Positions 11,167-20,587 of a DNA stretch of 64,000 nucleotides are shown in pieces (the stretch's first letter is position 1; each line of letters starts with the position of its first letter). Source of the stretch: Isoetes taiwanensis (taxonomy: Eukaryota; Streptophyta; Lycopodiopsida; Isoetales; Isoetaceae); contig JAJEKV010000086.1 in the NCBI GenBank assembly GCA_021234155.1, forward strand, positions 312,001 through 376,000, given 5' to 3'. The position numbers were made by a program, and so were the translations under genes. The notes below the pieces were generated by a model that had not been told where the DNA came from, searched no databases, and saw nothing but the letters and a program-made list of their open reading frames with translations.

Positions 11167-11178
11167 TGGTATCAGAGC
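11167..11178 (+). promoter_or_regulatory. Primer-binding site (initiator-Met tRNA)
   Basis: TGGTATCAGAGC starts immediately after the left LTR. It is the standard minus-strand primer site of plant Copia elements. Confidence 0.93.
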
Positions 11179-11438
11179 CTATCTGAAGGTGAAGGTTAGC
11201 AAGTCGATTAGAGGTGGAGGCATTCTAAGGCTTGATCAATCTGGTGTAGATTAGATCAGTGAATCTCAAGTGTTGGTGAGAAAATCCCAAATCGGGTGAA
11301 GATCTGAAGCAATTCAGTGAAGCCGGAATGGCAAATTGGAGCTGGAATGGCGGATTGCAGCCGGAATTGTGGTAAATCCTAATCAGACTGATTGGATTGG
11401 TAAATCTGACTCGCAGGTGTTGAAGGAGAACGACTGTG

Positions 11439-11610
11439 TTTGGTGAAGATCAGAAAGATTTGGAGCGTTGGCTCTGCGTCTGCAACAAATATTGCATGCC
11501 GGAGCTATTTTCAAGGATTGGAGCAGATCGGCGGTATTTGGTGAAGATCAAAAAGATTTGGAGCGTTGGCTCTGCGTCTGCAACAAATATTGCATGCCGG
11601 AGCTATTTTT
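11439..11610. repeat. 98-bp tandem duplication in the element leader
   Basis: TTTGGTGAAGATC begins at 11439 and again at 11537. The first unit is 98 bp and the second is cut after about 74 bp. The shared part has one mismatch (CAGAAAG against CAAAAAG). Confidence 0.9.
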
Positions 11611-12292
11611 GGCGTATGGTATCTTTTGGTTATTTTTGGCTTGTGGTTTTCTTGGGATTTGGTCGGATTAGGCTAAATTTGGCGTAGGAGTGACCTGGAA
11701 TTGGGTCGGATTTGGAGTAAATTTATAGAAAGATTGATCTAATCGAAATAGATAAAAGGATATTGGTATTTTCTTGTTGAAAAGTGAAGACGGGAGGGTT
11801 TTTGCACTGTTAATCTCAGATCAGCATTGTGGCAACAAGACGTTGTCAGATTTCAACGTTGGTGCAGCATTAAGATTTGCATTTGCAGGAGTGATCTAGA
11901 TTGCTCAGAAAGCTATTGATCGACTGGAGTTATCTGTTGCAATGGGGTTTTCTTGGTGAAGATTTGATTCATCTGGACTGGGAATCTGGTAGATGTGCAA
12001 ACACAGTACTAGACTGGGAGTCTTGGCAGTTTGACGAAATTGTGCAAGCACAGGGTGTAGACTGGGAGTTTTGCAAATCTGCAGGATTCTTTTCAGAAAA
12101 GGTGTGTTCGATTTTTTGGCTTCAAAGTCTGGGGTTAGTTAAGACGGATCTGGGGTTTCAGATTTGATAATCTGAAAGGATTTGTGTTAGTTGTGAGGGC
12201 ACAGAACATACTCTACAGAAAGTATTTGACAGCGTTAGGATTCTTGATACAGAAAAGTTTGTGAGATTTGGTTAGCACTCTAAAAGTTTACA

Positions 12293-13258
12293 ATGCTTCC
12301 TGTGTTGAAAGAGCTTGTAGTCCCGCTAAAAGATAAGTTTCTCAATCATCAGAACTATGAAGAATGGAGATGTCACATGACATGGTCTTTAATTTCACAC
12401 GATTTGTGGCATGTTGTAAGAGGACACAGACTTTCTGGAATTACTCTTGATAATGATTCTCTAGTTACACGAGCTATAAAGCTAACTATAGCACATCCTT
12501 ACAGTTTAAAGATTTGGCAAGCTACGTTTCTTAGTTCCCAAGAGCTTTGGGACTACTTGAGATCAGAATTTGGGCAGCAAGATTCTATTGAACTTAAGTT
12601 TCAGAGGCAAGAGCAGAAAAAGGTGAAGAAGAGGGAAAAGCAGAAGCAAAGGAAATTGAGGAAAAGGGAGACAACTATCTCGGAGATATCCACTTTTATG
12701 GTTCCAGTTCCTGAAATCCATGACTTGTGTTCTGCTTCTAATTATCTTGGAAATTTTTTGGAAAAGTTTCCTTGCATGGCAGATCCAGCACAGGACAGTG
12801 GCATATTGGAAAAGGATCATGATGGTTTGACAGTTCAGCTGCTTCTTGATGATGTAGATCATCTTGCAGGGTTTAATGATACATCAAGTTTGGGAACAGG
12901 ATTGTTTGAGAAAAATCAAATGTTAGCAGAGTTGCTCGACCTGCAAGCACAGTTACCAGATCAAATACAGCAGTTAGAGGTACCCCTTCTTGATGAATTT
13001 TTAGATCTTGATGAATTGTCTTCAGTGTCACCAACTGTTATATCAGACTATGCTGGGAAAGAATTGGTTTTGGAATGCATTCACGAATCTTCTTTTGGTT
13101 CTCAGTCCATGTTACTTGACTTGGATCTGCAGTATGAAGTGATTGAGAGCAATTGGTTTCTTCATAATGATGACATTGCAGACCTGGTTTCTGGAGATGA
13201 GCAACATACAGGACTTACACACCTAATTCATGGCGTAAGAAGAGGAAATGATTTGTGA
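12293..13258 (+). CDS. Gag-like N-terminus joined to an unknown acidic protein (Copia-type cargo ORF)
   Basis: A 321-codon ORF with a genuine ATG, the first long frame after the leader. Residues about 8-95 resemble the N-terminal Gag domain of plant Copia elements (NYEEWRCHMTWSL, then DLWHVVRGH, then a region with IW-AT and LWDYL). Residues 96-125 are strongly basic (KKVKKREKQKQRKLRKRE) and probably bind nucleic acid or form a short helix. Residues 130-315 are acidic and leucine-rich (LLDLDLQYE, LDEFLDLDELSS) and I cannot assign them to any family. No zinc knuckle is present, unlike normal Copia Gag. The end overlaps the next frame by 11 bp. The product may still assemble with or bind particles of an autonomous relative, but that is inference. 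Confidence 0.7.
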   Translation: MLPVLKELVVPLKDKFLNHQNYEEWRCHMTWSLISHDLWHVVRGHRLSGITLDNDSLVTRAIKLTIAHPYSLKIWQATFLSSQELWDYLRSEFGQQDSIELKFQRQEQKKVKKREKQKQRKLRKRETTISEISTFMVPVPEIHDLCSASNYLGNFLEKFPCMADPAQDSGILEKDHDGLTVQLLLDDVDHLAGFNDTSSLGTGLFEKNQMLAELLDLQAQLPDQIQQLEVPLLDEFLDLDELSSVSPTVISDYAGKELVLECIHESSFGSQSMLLDLDLQYEVIESNWFLHNDDIADLVSGDEQHTGLTHLIHGVRRGNDL

Positions 13259-13900
13259 GCTTCCATGGCTGGAGATTGATCGTAATAACGATAGTGATTT
13301 TCAGTCTCATCTATCTCGTGTTTGTACACATGATCTTCCATTTCATGTGAATGTACACATTCCATTTGCTTGTCCACATGATGGGAAGGTGGCAGATCAA
13401 CATTTGGATGATTTTTCGTGGTATATCTCTTATGTTGACAAAGGAAGGAATATCCAAGCGATTCTGGTAACTTCCGTGTTTGCATTTAAGAAATCGGTAT
13501 TGCTTGTTTTGATACACCTGCTGAAGGTTATGAGTCAATGGTTAATTCTGTGACGCTTTACCACAGGTTTGTAGTGGGATTACCAGGGCAAACTATGGCA
13601 GAGTTCTCTAAGGCCTATTATGATCATGATCTTATCGATTGTTACGCTAACAGATCTACCTACCAGGCGAATATGGAACAGTCTTATGACACTAACACAT
13701 GGTTTGAGGTCTGTTATGGAAGATATACTATGAAGCACTTCAAAGATAAAGGCAGAACACGAGGGACTATTGATACATTTGATATTCTTTCTGCAAGAGA
13801 ATGGTACAGAGGAAGGAAGATTTGGTCCAAAATTAAATACAAGGACCACTCATGGCTTCTTCTCTGGTTAAGCTTGCTCTATGTTACGAGTACTGCTTGA
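13248..13900 (+). pseudogene. Continuation of the cargo coding region in shifted frames
   Basis: An ATG at 13248 opens a 101-codon frame that overlaps the end of the preceding ORF by 11 bp. At about 13490-13553 coding sense passes back to the frame of the first ORF, and a 120-codon frame (ATG at 13538) runs to 13900. The compositions suit one long protein broken by two compensating 1-nt shifts, and the last frame is open well upstream of its ATG. The products contain VCTHDLPFHVNVHIPFACPH and later FVVGLPGQTMAEFSKAYYDH. No aspartic-protease, integrase or reverse-transcriptase signature is seen. Translational frameshifting at the overlap is an alternative, though I see no clear slippery site. 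Confidence 0.5.
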
Positions 13901-13968
13901 TCTCAGGGGGGATATGTATTGTTTCCTTTCTGTTAGTAGGATTTTGTTTTCTCAGGCATGCATGTCAT

Positions 13969-13977
13969 CAGGGGGGA
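13969..13977 (+). promoter_or_regulatory. Polypurine tract
   Basis: CAGGGGGGA directly abuts the right LTR and would prime plus-strand DNA synthesis. A second copy of the same motif lies about 65 bp upstream (13904-13913). Confidence 0.85.
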
Positions 13978-14149
13978 TGTTAGAGTATGATGACATGGCA
14001 TGCTGAGTCATCACATGTTGCTGACATGGCACACTACTATATAGCCATAGTCACGCTCATTAGTCTGGAGTTCACTCCAGGAGTCTTTAGGCGCTCCTAC
14101 TCTAGTTCGTGTCTTTCCTTTTATCCTTCAGTGTATTCTCATGTTATCA
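13978..14149 (+). repeat. Right LTR of the Copia-type element
   Basis: 172 bp, identical to the left LTR except one base, followed by the ATTAG target duplication. Confidence 0.95.
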
Positions 14150-14154
14150 ATTAG

Positions 14155-14520
14155 AAAGGGAAAAATGGTCATCAAAACTTTTAAAAGAATATTCTAGTTG
14201 AGCAACTCCATCTTATGATCAAGTCCCTTCATTCAACTCAACAAATACTAAAGGTTCTTCTATGTTCTTACATTCAGTTCCATTCTCTGCAGCAATTTGT
14301 TCTGCACATTTCTTCCGGTAATACATTTTTCCTTTGAAGAACCTTTGACAGAAAGGTCTACTTTCAGCAGAAAGGTCATCAAAACGTTTAAAGGGCTTGC
14401 TTCTCTATTAAATAAATTAAATAAATTTATTAATCATGCTTCTTGAGACCCTAATGGGCCATGAAGCAGCAAATACAACAGATTCATATCACTTCCAATT
14501 AATCTGCAATGTAATCTTCA
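14155..14520. other. Non-coding; right copy of the split duplication at 14257-14370
   Basis: Partner of 10875-10989. It also carries an inner echo: GGTCATCAAAAC occurs at 14168-14179 and again near 14366-14377. No gene is seen. Confidence 0.6.
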
Positions 14521-14524
14521 TAAT

Positions 14525-14790
14525 TCAGATGTTTTGCTTTTGAACCAAACACAATTGTGTATCCAATGATCTGCTCCATTGATCTATCCGTTCCTCGTTG
14601 TGGCTTGAATTATCTTTTGAATGGTTATGAGTATTATCGGATCTAGGTGGCTGACATTTGCCAGCACTGCCATCTTGATAGCTTCCCTGCTGTGAACTTG
14701 ATCCTCGTTTGGACCTGGTTGTTTCCCTGGTGATCTTGAATTTACTGACTTCAAATTCAGCAAATCAGCAGTTGCACTGTGGGGTGGGGT
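14525..14790 (-). pseudogene. Possible linker exon of the broken USP-domain gene
   Basis: On the minus strand an open stretch encodes a hydrophilic Ser/Gln/Asn/His-rich chain (TRSKRGSSSQQGSYQDG, later HNHSKDNSSHNEERIDQW), closed by stops at both ends. Such low-complexity linkers lie between the USP domain and the kinase domain in plant USP/U-box kinases, and the piece lies on the correct strand downstream of the USP-like exons at 15230-15900. No kinase domain follows. The assignment is positional and weak. Confidence 0.25.
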
Positions 14791-14885
14791 GCAACAGGAA
14801 TCAGTGTCTGCATACCCTGAATGATAATCAACAATATGTTACCACCCATAACATAACAGAACATTAACAACTAGTCCTACTGACT

Positions 14886-15039
14886 ATCAGTTTGCATTGT
14901 ACATAATAAATTCACATGATGATGGAAATTAACCTTGAGAAGCGCAGCTCCCCCGAGGTTTTATCAGTTTGCATTGTACATAATAAATTCACATGATGAT
15001 GGAAATTAACCTTGAGAAGCGCAGCTCCCCCGAGGTTTT
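14886..15039. repeat. 77-bp tandem duplication
   Basis: Two adjacent 77-bp copies starting ATCAGTTTGCATTG (14886 and 14963), identical as far as I can read. This points to a very recent event or an assembly duplication. Confidence 0.92.
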
Positions 15040-15229
15040 ATATCAAGGCCACCAGATATTTCCGTATCCCGGCCCCCACCTATTATTCCTGTGCCAGATT
15101 TTTAGGAAGAGGTTGAGGTTAGCTGATTTTTGGTTATCAGAAAAACTGTACAGAAATCTGGTGCATGCTTTGAAACATACTCTAGTACTCCAGGTCCAGT
15201 GAGCTTCCTACATTAGTCTGAAAAAAAAC

Positions 15230-15900
15230 TAGCTTAGAGATCGTCAAATGCAAAATTTAATAGACTTGCAGAAGAATGAACTTCCCAAAATTGGCTTTGG
15301 TCAATATACCATTCTATTAAATTGCCAGAAGACTTCCAAAAAACCAACCTTGTAATTCCCATTTCATAGATCTGTTGGACAAGTGCCTTTTCAACAGTGT
15401 CGTCTTCGACTATCACAATCTCTGCAGCAACTGATCCATCAATGTATGCATCCTGTATGTAAACTCACCCTATGTTCCCTGCACAGTTCCCGATCTTTCG
15501 ATTTACTTCCCCGCGATAAGCTGCTACAAGCTCTGCACTGAGCTCTTGTACAGGCAATCTCCCAGCTGTTAAAAGTTAACAGAAAGTGTTTAAATGATGG
15601 AAAGTGTAGCAGGTTGATATCTTGAGTTTGCATAATTCTACATTGCATGGGTATGAGAATCAAGCTAACGAAAGTAAATGACTAAGCATATATTCTGTCC
15701 AAAAGTCAATGAGCAAGCAAATAGGATGAAATCGAGAAACAAAAATGCAGATCTTACCAGGGAGAGGAACGTAAAGGCTTGGAGGAGAAATATGGCTGAT
15801 GGTTGCAGCATCTAAGAAGAGGGTCTGCAGAGCCCATTTGAGTGCGCATTGGCTCCTGCGTGTGTTTTCGATCGTTACGCTTTGTTTAGTTGAACGCAAG
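15230..15900 (-). pseudogene. Broken gene with a universal stress protein domain (USP/U-box kinase type)
   Basis: Two minus-strand exons encode the start of a USP-like domain as found at the N-terminus of plant U-box or receptor-like kinases. The first, ending at 15758, has the SQCALKWALQTLF motif and a SPPSLYVPLP strand. A GTAAG donor (from 15757) and a CAG acceptor (to 15566) bound a 192-bp intron. The second exon, from 15565, gives GRLPVQELSAELVAAYRGEV, the classic segment after this strand, then VAAEIVIVEDDTVEKALVQQ. An in-frame TGA near 15468 interrupts the second exon, and similarity fades after about 15300, before the usual GASSRG loop. No kinase or U-box domain follows. I regard it as a truncated pseudogene; the domain assignment is from memory of family patterns. 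Confidence 0.6.
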
Positions 15901-15962
15901 GCCTCACTTTTTGATAGGGCAAAAACCCTTGCAAGGTGGGCTGGAAGAATATTCTGAAAGTC

Positions 15963-15995
15963 GTATGTACCAATTGGTCGTATGTACCAATTGGA
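15963..15995. repeat. 16-bp tandem duplication
   Basis: GTATGTACCAATTGG is repeated immediately, just upstream of the USP-like coding start. Confidence 0.85.
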
Positions 15996-16209
15996 CGGTT
16001 TAGATGGGCAAGCCACTCAGCATTACATGACGTGAGTGGGTGTTGATCGGTATGCGCCTACATTAGGGGGCCATCCCGCCATCGAAACCAGGACCAGAGG
16101 AGCAGCAGAGGAAGTCTGGCAATAGCCCTTCGTGTCTTCTCTTAGCAGAAGCAACTGGTGCATTTGACTCATACTAGGGCAAGATTTTGTAGATTTGGGA
16201 GTTTACTGT

Positions 16210-16960
16210 TGGAGTTTCCAAAATGAAACGTAACAAGAAGTTACTGTTGGTTGGTGTGTTTTTTGCTGATTTCTATTCTTAAGGTTCCTTAAGTTAAGGA
16301 GCTAAGTTTGGAGCTGCCATGGTGGGCAGTATTGCCTATTTCTGGAACCGCCTTTCTGGAACCGCCTTTCGTTGGAATCTCTATTATGGTATCAGAGCAG
16401 CACGATTAGGCTGGCGACCAGATCTCAGAAGAAGAGAGCAAATGGGAAAGATTGAGAAACTATCCCATTTGAATGCCTTCTACTGGTTTATAAAGGTTAG
16501 AGGCAAATTGGCTGCAAAGGGGCTTTGGCATATTGTCTCTGGTGATGAGCCAAAGCCAACGGTTACAATCTTGAGGCCTTCCCTAACATCAGCCCAGATA
16601 GTAAAGGGAGCAAAGGAATCAAGTACCTCTGATGAATCCTTGGCAACAAATGAAATGTAGAAGCAGGCCCTGCTTAAGTGGTTGCAAAGGGACTGGGAGG
16701 CTAGAAATAAAATGATGAGGTATCTAGATGATGCCATGATTGCCCAAGTTGAGGCAGCAGACAGTGCAAAGGATGCATGGGAACAACTCTCAATGATTTA
16801 TAGGAAGAAGCACTTCTCCCAGCAGGCAAACCTTTATGCTCCGTTTCAGGTGATTATACGGCTCTAGGCATGTCTTCGGCCGCATCTAGACGAGATAACA
16901 AAGCAGTTTACAGATGATTGGCTCTCCAGGTACCAAACTTACTCTGAATTTCATATTCCA
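16210..16960 (+). mobile_element. Copia-type retrotransposon relic: LTR end, primer site and gag
   Basis: A perfect initiator-Met primer site TGGTATCAGAGC lies at 16387-16398, so the sequence before it is presumably LTR remnant. It includes a 15-bp duplication TTTCTGGAACCGCC near 16337-16368. From the ATG at 16441 a UBN2-type Gag is readable: KLSHLNAFYWFIKVRGKL, then GLWHIVSGDEPKP, an in-frame stop at 16657, then KDAWEQLSMIYRKKHF. After 16865 the frame changes and the Gag fades near 16960. There is no pol and no right LTR, so this is an ancient solo 5' fragment. It is distinct in sequence from the young element at 10995-14149. Confidence 0.75.
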
Positions 16961-18221
16961 CGCTTAAATCTGTTATGCTTTGTTTCTTTGGGATGTGATC
17001 ATATTTCAATTATGTCATATTTCAAAATGCTTTGTTTTGGATTGTTTCTTCAGTATGATCCGGATGTTTGCAAGGAACCAATTAAATTCAGAGAAAAATA
17101 GCCTTCATGAATTATATTTCATCTATTGGTATAAATATGTCATACTAGAAATGGTGCCTAGTATTAGCATTGACTGGCCAAAATTACGTCATTCATAGGC
17201 TGGCGCGTGGCATCCAGAACATTCCTTCTTCATGGCTATAGCGGAGGGCGGCAGGCTACTGCAGAGGATGGCAGGCTAAGGCGAGAGCAGATATGGTGTA
17301 GGCTATGCCAGAGTTTAAAGGTTGGAGATATACTGGAAGTTATTTCTCGCTTCAAGGATTTTTCATAGCCTAGCCTCAAACTTAAGATTTTTCAAAGGAT
17401 CGAATTCATAGATTTAGAACAGACTGGTCGCCCGGAGCAAAGGACCAGAGCAAAAAAATAGGGAAGTGAATGGAGTGAGGACCAGAATAAGGTTTGTGCC
17501 TCGATCCTGAACAATCCAACCTCAGCAGAAGAAATCCGGATCCCAACCTTGTAAATCCAACTGAGTCATGAAAGTCCATTGGTCTAGTTCGAAATTGCTT
17601 TCTCTTTAATGTTCTATGTATATATGGGAATTTCCATGTGTCTTTGTAGACGTGGTCAGGTAAATTGGATTAAAAATCTTGAAATTCAAGTTTCGGGAGA
17701 CCTTGGATTTCACTTTCTGATGAAGGGTTATGTGGACTGCTAGTTCTTGAATCTTCGCCCGTATGGAAGCATGATGACCTAGAGGTTTCTCCAACAATGC
17801 ACCATCTTTTGGATCATCTTCTAGGGCTGGGCTGAGGTCTAGTTGGATTTTAATGGATTCAGAAGCATGGGGAGCTAGGAGCTCTGCTACCTCTACAATG
17901 GGAATGCATTCTCTTCAGGCATAAGGTTTGGGCAATTACTTGTCTATATGTCCTTTTCTATTCAGGTTTTGGTCCAATTTATCCTACTAGTCTGCAAAGG
18001 ATACTGGGAATTATTACTTGCGCTTAATCCAAATCTGGCCAGTAAGGGTAACAGAAGCTATTGCAGTTGAACAAGTAAGTTGAACAACTCCATGATGAGT
18101 ACTCTACTTTTTTCATTTACTGTATATTTTGAGAACAGTTTCTTATCTTTTTCCCTGAATCTTCAAGGTTTTTTTTGTGCTGTAAAGTTATATCATATGA
18201 ATACATAAACTGCCTTGTCTT

Positions 18222-18222
<1 letters not shown>
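16961..18222. other. Non-coding stretch ending at a poly(A) run
   Basis: No convincing gene on either strand. The segment leads directly into 30 consecutive A residues, so part of it could be the body of a poly(A)-tailed retroposed copy, but I do not recognise the source. Confidence 0.4.

Positions 18223-18252
<30 letters not shown>
18223..18252 (+). repeat. Poly(A) run of 30
   Basis: An uninterrupted A30 preceded by TGCCTTGTCTTC. It could be a retroposon tail or a simple-sequence expansion. I could not identify a target duplication. Confidence 0.9.
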
Positions 18253-18253
<1 letters not shown>

Positions 18254-18427
18254 GGCTTGAACTAGTCTAAACTAGCACAAACATCAGCATTGGTCAATCC
18301 CTTTGCTGTCTTATCTGGCCATACGAGAACAATTAAGTCCAAGATGGTACCATTGTTTCTTGGTATACAGTTCCTAGGTTATTCAATATCATGCCATCAA
18401 CAATGGCCACAATTCCAAAGCATGGGT

Positions 18428-18578
18428 AACCTATTAACCATATAACATGTGGTCAATATCACTTATGTCAATTAATATTACAGTCTAAAAGGAAATGAAG
18501 TCAACCTATTAACCATATAAACTATGGTCAATATCGCTTATATCAAATAATATCACTTAATCTAAGAGAAAATGAAGT
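18428..18578. repeat. 75-bp imperfect tandem duplication
   Basis: AACCTATTAACCATATAA begins at 18428 and 18503. The two units share TGGTCAATATC and GAAATGAAGTCA or close variants. A separate 15-bp duplication (GGTGCCTTTTAGATT twice) sits at 18719-18748. Confidence 0.8.
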
Positions 18579-19004
18579 CAATTCAAGCCATTAAACCTTA
18601 ATGGTTCTAATTTCTAAGGTCCCGTTCATTATAAGTCACTCAAAACCTTGTTATGCATCTAAATTTCTTTTTCAAAAGCATTCAGAGCTTCAAATGATAT
18701 TGTATGTCTTAAATACATGGTGCCTTTTAGATTGGTGCCTTTTAGATTTCTCAGACAAACCCAAGATTTGATCTCCCATGCAAAAATTCCACACATCCGG
18801 ACATCCTTTCTTAAGTCTAGAATACTATCTCTGTCATTTCGTTTTAAATCCAGAAATTATAACAAAGTAACCACTTCAAGTGTAGCAAGAGGGACATGTG
18901 ACAGCCATATTGAAACCTTTATAATCAGCACAAAGCATTGAGTAAAGGGATTTTGAACATCATGTAATACTGATATATATTTAGACAACGCTAAAATGTA
19001 TCCA

Positions 19005-19225
19005 AAGATAGATAGATAGTATTTTAACGTCACACCACTAGGCAGCATCCAACTGGACATGTGACCACACTACATTGCTTTGTTGGGCCCTGCCCCCAAC
19101 CACTTTACATTGCGTCTGTAGGTTTTGACACCCAACAGTTCAAAGTGCGATTCTGGGCGGTCTCAAACTCGAGACCTATAGTTGCTAGACCTAGTGTATT
19201 ACCACTAGACTAAACGACCAGACGC
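19005..19225 (-). mobile_element. tRNA-derived SINE candidate with (CTAT)n tail
   Basis: Read on the minus strand, the head has an exact A box TAGTCTAGTGG (plus 19202-19212) and, 34 bp on, a B box with one mismatch, GTTTGAGAC (plus 19160-19168). This is tRNA-like spacing. An unrelated body of about 130 bp follows and ends in GTGACGTTAAAATA with a short CTATCTATCTATC tail (plus about 19005-19017). Head, body and short-repeat tail together are typical of a plant SINE of about 220 bp. No clear target duplication is visible. Confidence 0.55.
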
Positions 19226-20585
19226 AAGGATGTGCATTGGTCAAAGAGGGAAAAGTTAAACAGATATATGTTCTTTTCATAACAAGAATAGTGTGGATAG
19301 CACTGAGTTTGACAGGCAATATCAGGACCACATATAACCAGCTATCATTAATATACAAACATATTCCAAATTTTTCAGATCTGAGCTTACAACAAGGCTG
19401 CTTTTGACTGCAAAAATGGCCACAACTAGCATACAAATTAGCATGTGTAGGCTTTTAGAGAAAGATTACTAATATGCAGAATATCCTTGCATAGAAGCCT
19501 GCACAAAACTTGTGTTTCAGCATGTTACCTTATACGTTGTTAAGGAGTAGAAACAAAGATGTGAAAACATGGATCAAAATCTTGAATGAACAGTATAATG
19601 CAAGCATTTGTGGTGTTTCTCAGCTTTGAACTGTAATGTCTTCAAGTTCGCTTCTATTGCCGGTCTCCAAGCTCAAGCATAACCAATGACAAAAGGGATA
19701 CATTAGGAAGAGAAGCCCGTACCTGCAGCCAACCAATACATTATTAGCCCTAGACTGGGTAAAAATGCAAGGGCCAAAAGGTACCTTAGGCTTCTCGGTT
19801 ATCAACGTTTGCCTAATGTAAACCTTTTGCCCCAAGTTAGATCAAGCCAAATGAAATAGATAACTGGAAATGTATAAAGAGCCAAGCAGAAAGCTTCCAT
19901 AAATTTATAATACCTGTATATCCATGCTTTCAGCTGCTAATTAGCATAATTTCAAAGATTAATATGTTCACGCTTGTTTAGAACCTTCTGTTGAAATCAG
20001 CATGCTATCTAATTATTAAACATATACTCCTGCACTTTTGTAGCACCAGCCCTTTCATAGTATATACATATTCTGTTTTAGGCAATCTATTGTATTTACA
20101 CTCTAGAAGCACTGGAGGGGTGTAAATTTTCTCAGGTTTTTTTTCCAATGGGTTTTATGGTTTTTTCTATATAAACTTATGAAGCTGACTATAAGTTAGT
20201 AAAATATGATCTATAAATGGTGAGCATGGGGCGCTTTCCCAATCGAGTGTGAGAGCCATGAGGACAATCATCATGGGAGAGCGGGTGGAACACAACATAT
20301 ATTTCCCCTTATAATGTCTTCACACTGAGTCCTTAGTAGGTACACTTCTAACAAGTATACAACAATAGAAACAAACAATAAATTTATAATGAAATCATAA
20401 AAGTCTATTCAATTGTAAAATACGCTAGATAATAACAAATAGAGTTCATTCCTATATAACAATAATAAGAGTCAAATTCCTTAGCAAGTACACTGGTTAA
20501 CTATAAGAAAATTATAATAATATGATCGTCACACACTAAATAAAATCTTAATTCTAATCATGTACTTAATTTTAATCATGATGAG
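19226..20585. other. Non-coding stretch downstream of the transposase gene
   Basis: AT-rich. A minus-strand open frame at 19620-19835 contains an internal donor-like CAG/GTACGG and could be an exon pair, but I recognise no protein. Around 20380-20560 the sequence is strongly A/T-rich and lacks coding signals. Confidence 0.4.
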
Positions 20586-20587
20586 CA

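Larger units (their letters stand above)
10995..14149 (+). mobile_element. Young, complete, non-autonomous Copia-type LTR retrotransposon (3,155 bp)
   Basis: Two 172-bp LTRs (10995-11166 and 13978-14149) begin TGTTAG, end TTATCA and differ at a single base. They are flanked by a 5-bp target duplication ATTAG (10990-10994 and 14150-14154). The primer site TGGTATCAGAGC (11167-11178) matches the initiator-Met tRNA, and a purine tract CAGGGGGGA precedes the right LTR. The 2.8-kb interior has a 1.1-kb leader and about 1.6 kb of coding sequence with a Copia Gag-like N-terminus. I find no protease, integrase, reverse-transcriptase or RNase H motif in any frame. It must therefore have been moved in trans, and recently, by a related autonomous element. 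Confidence 0.93.
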
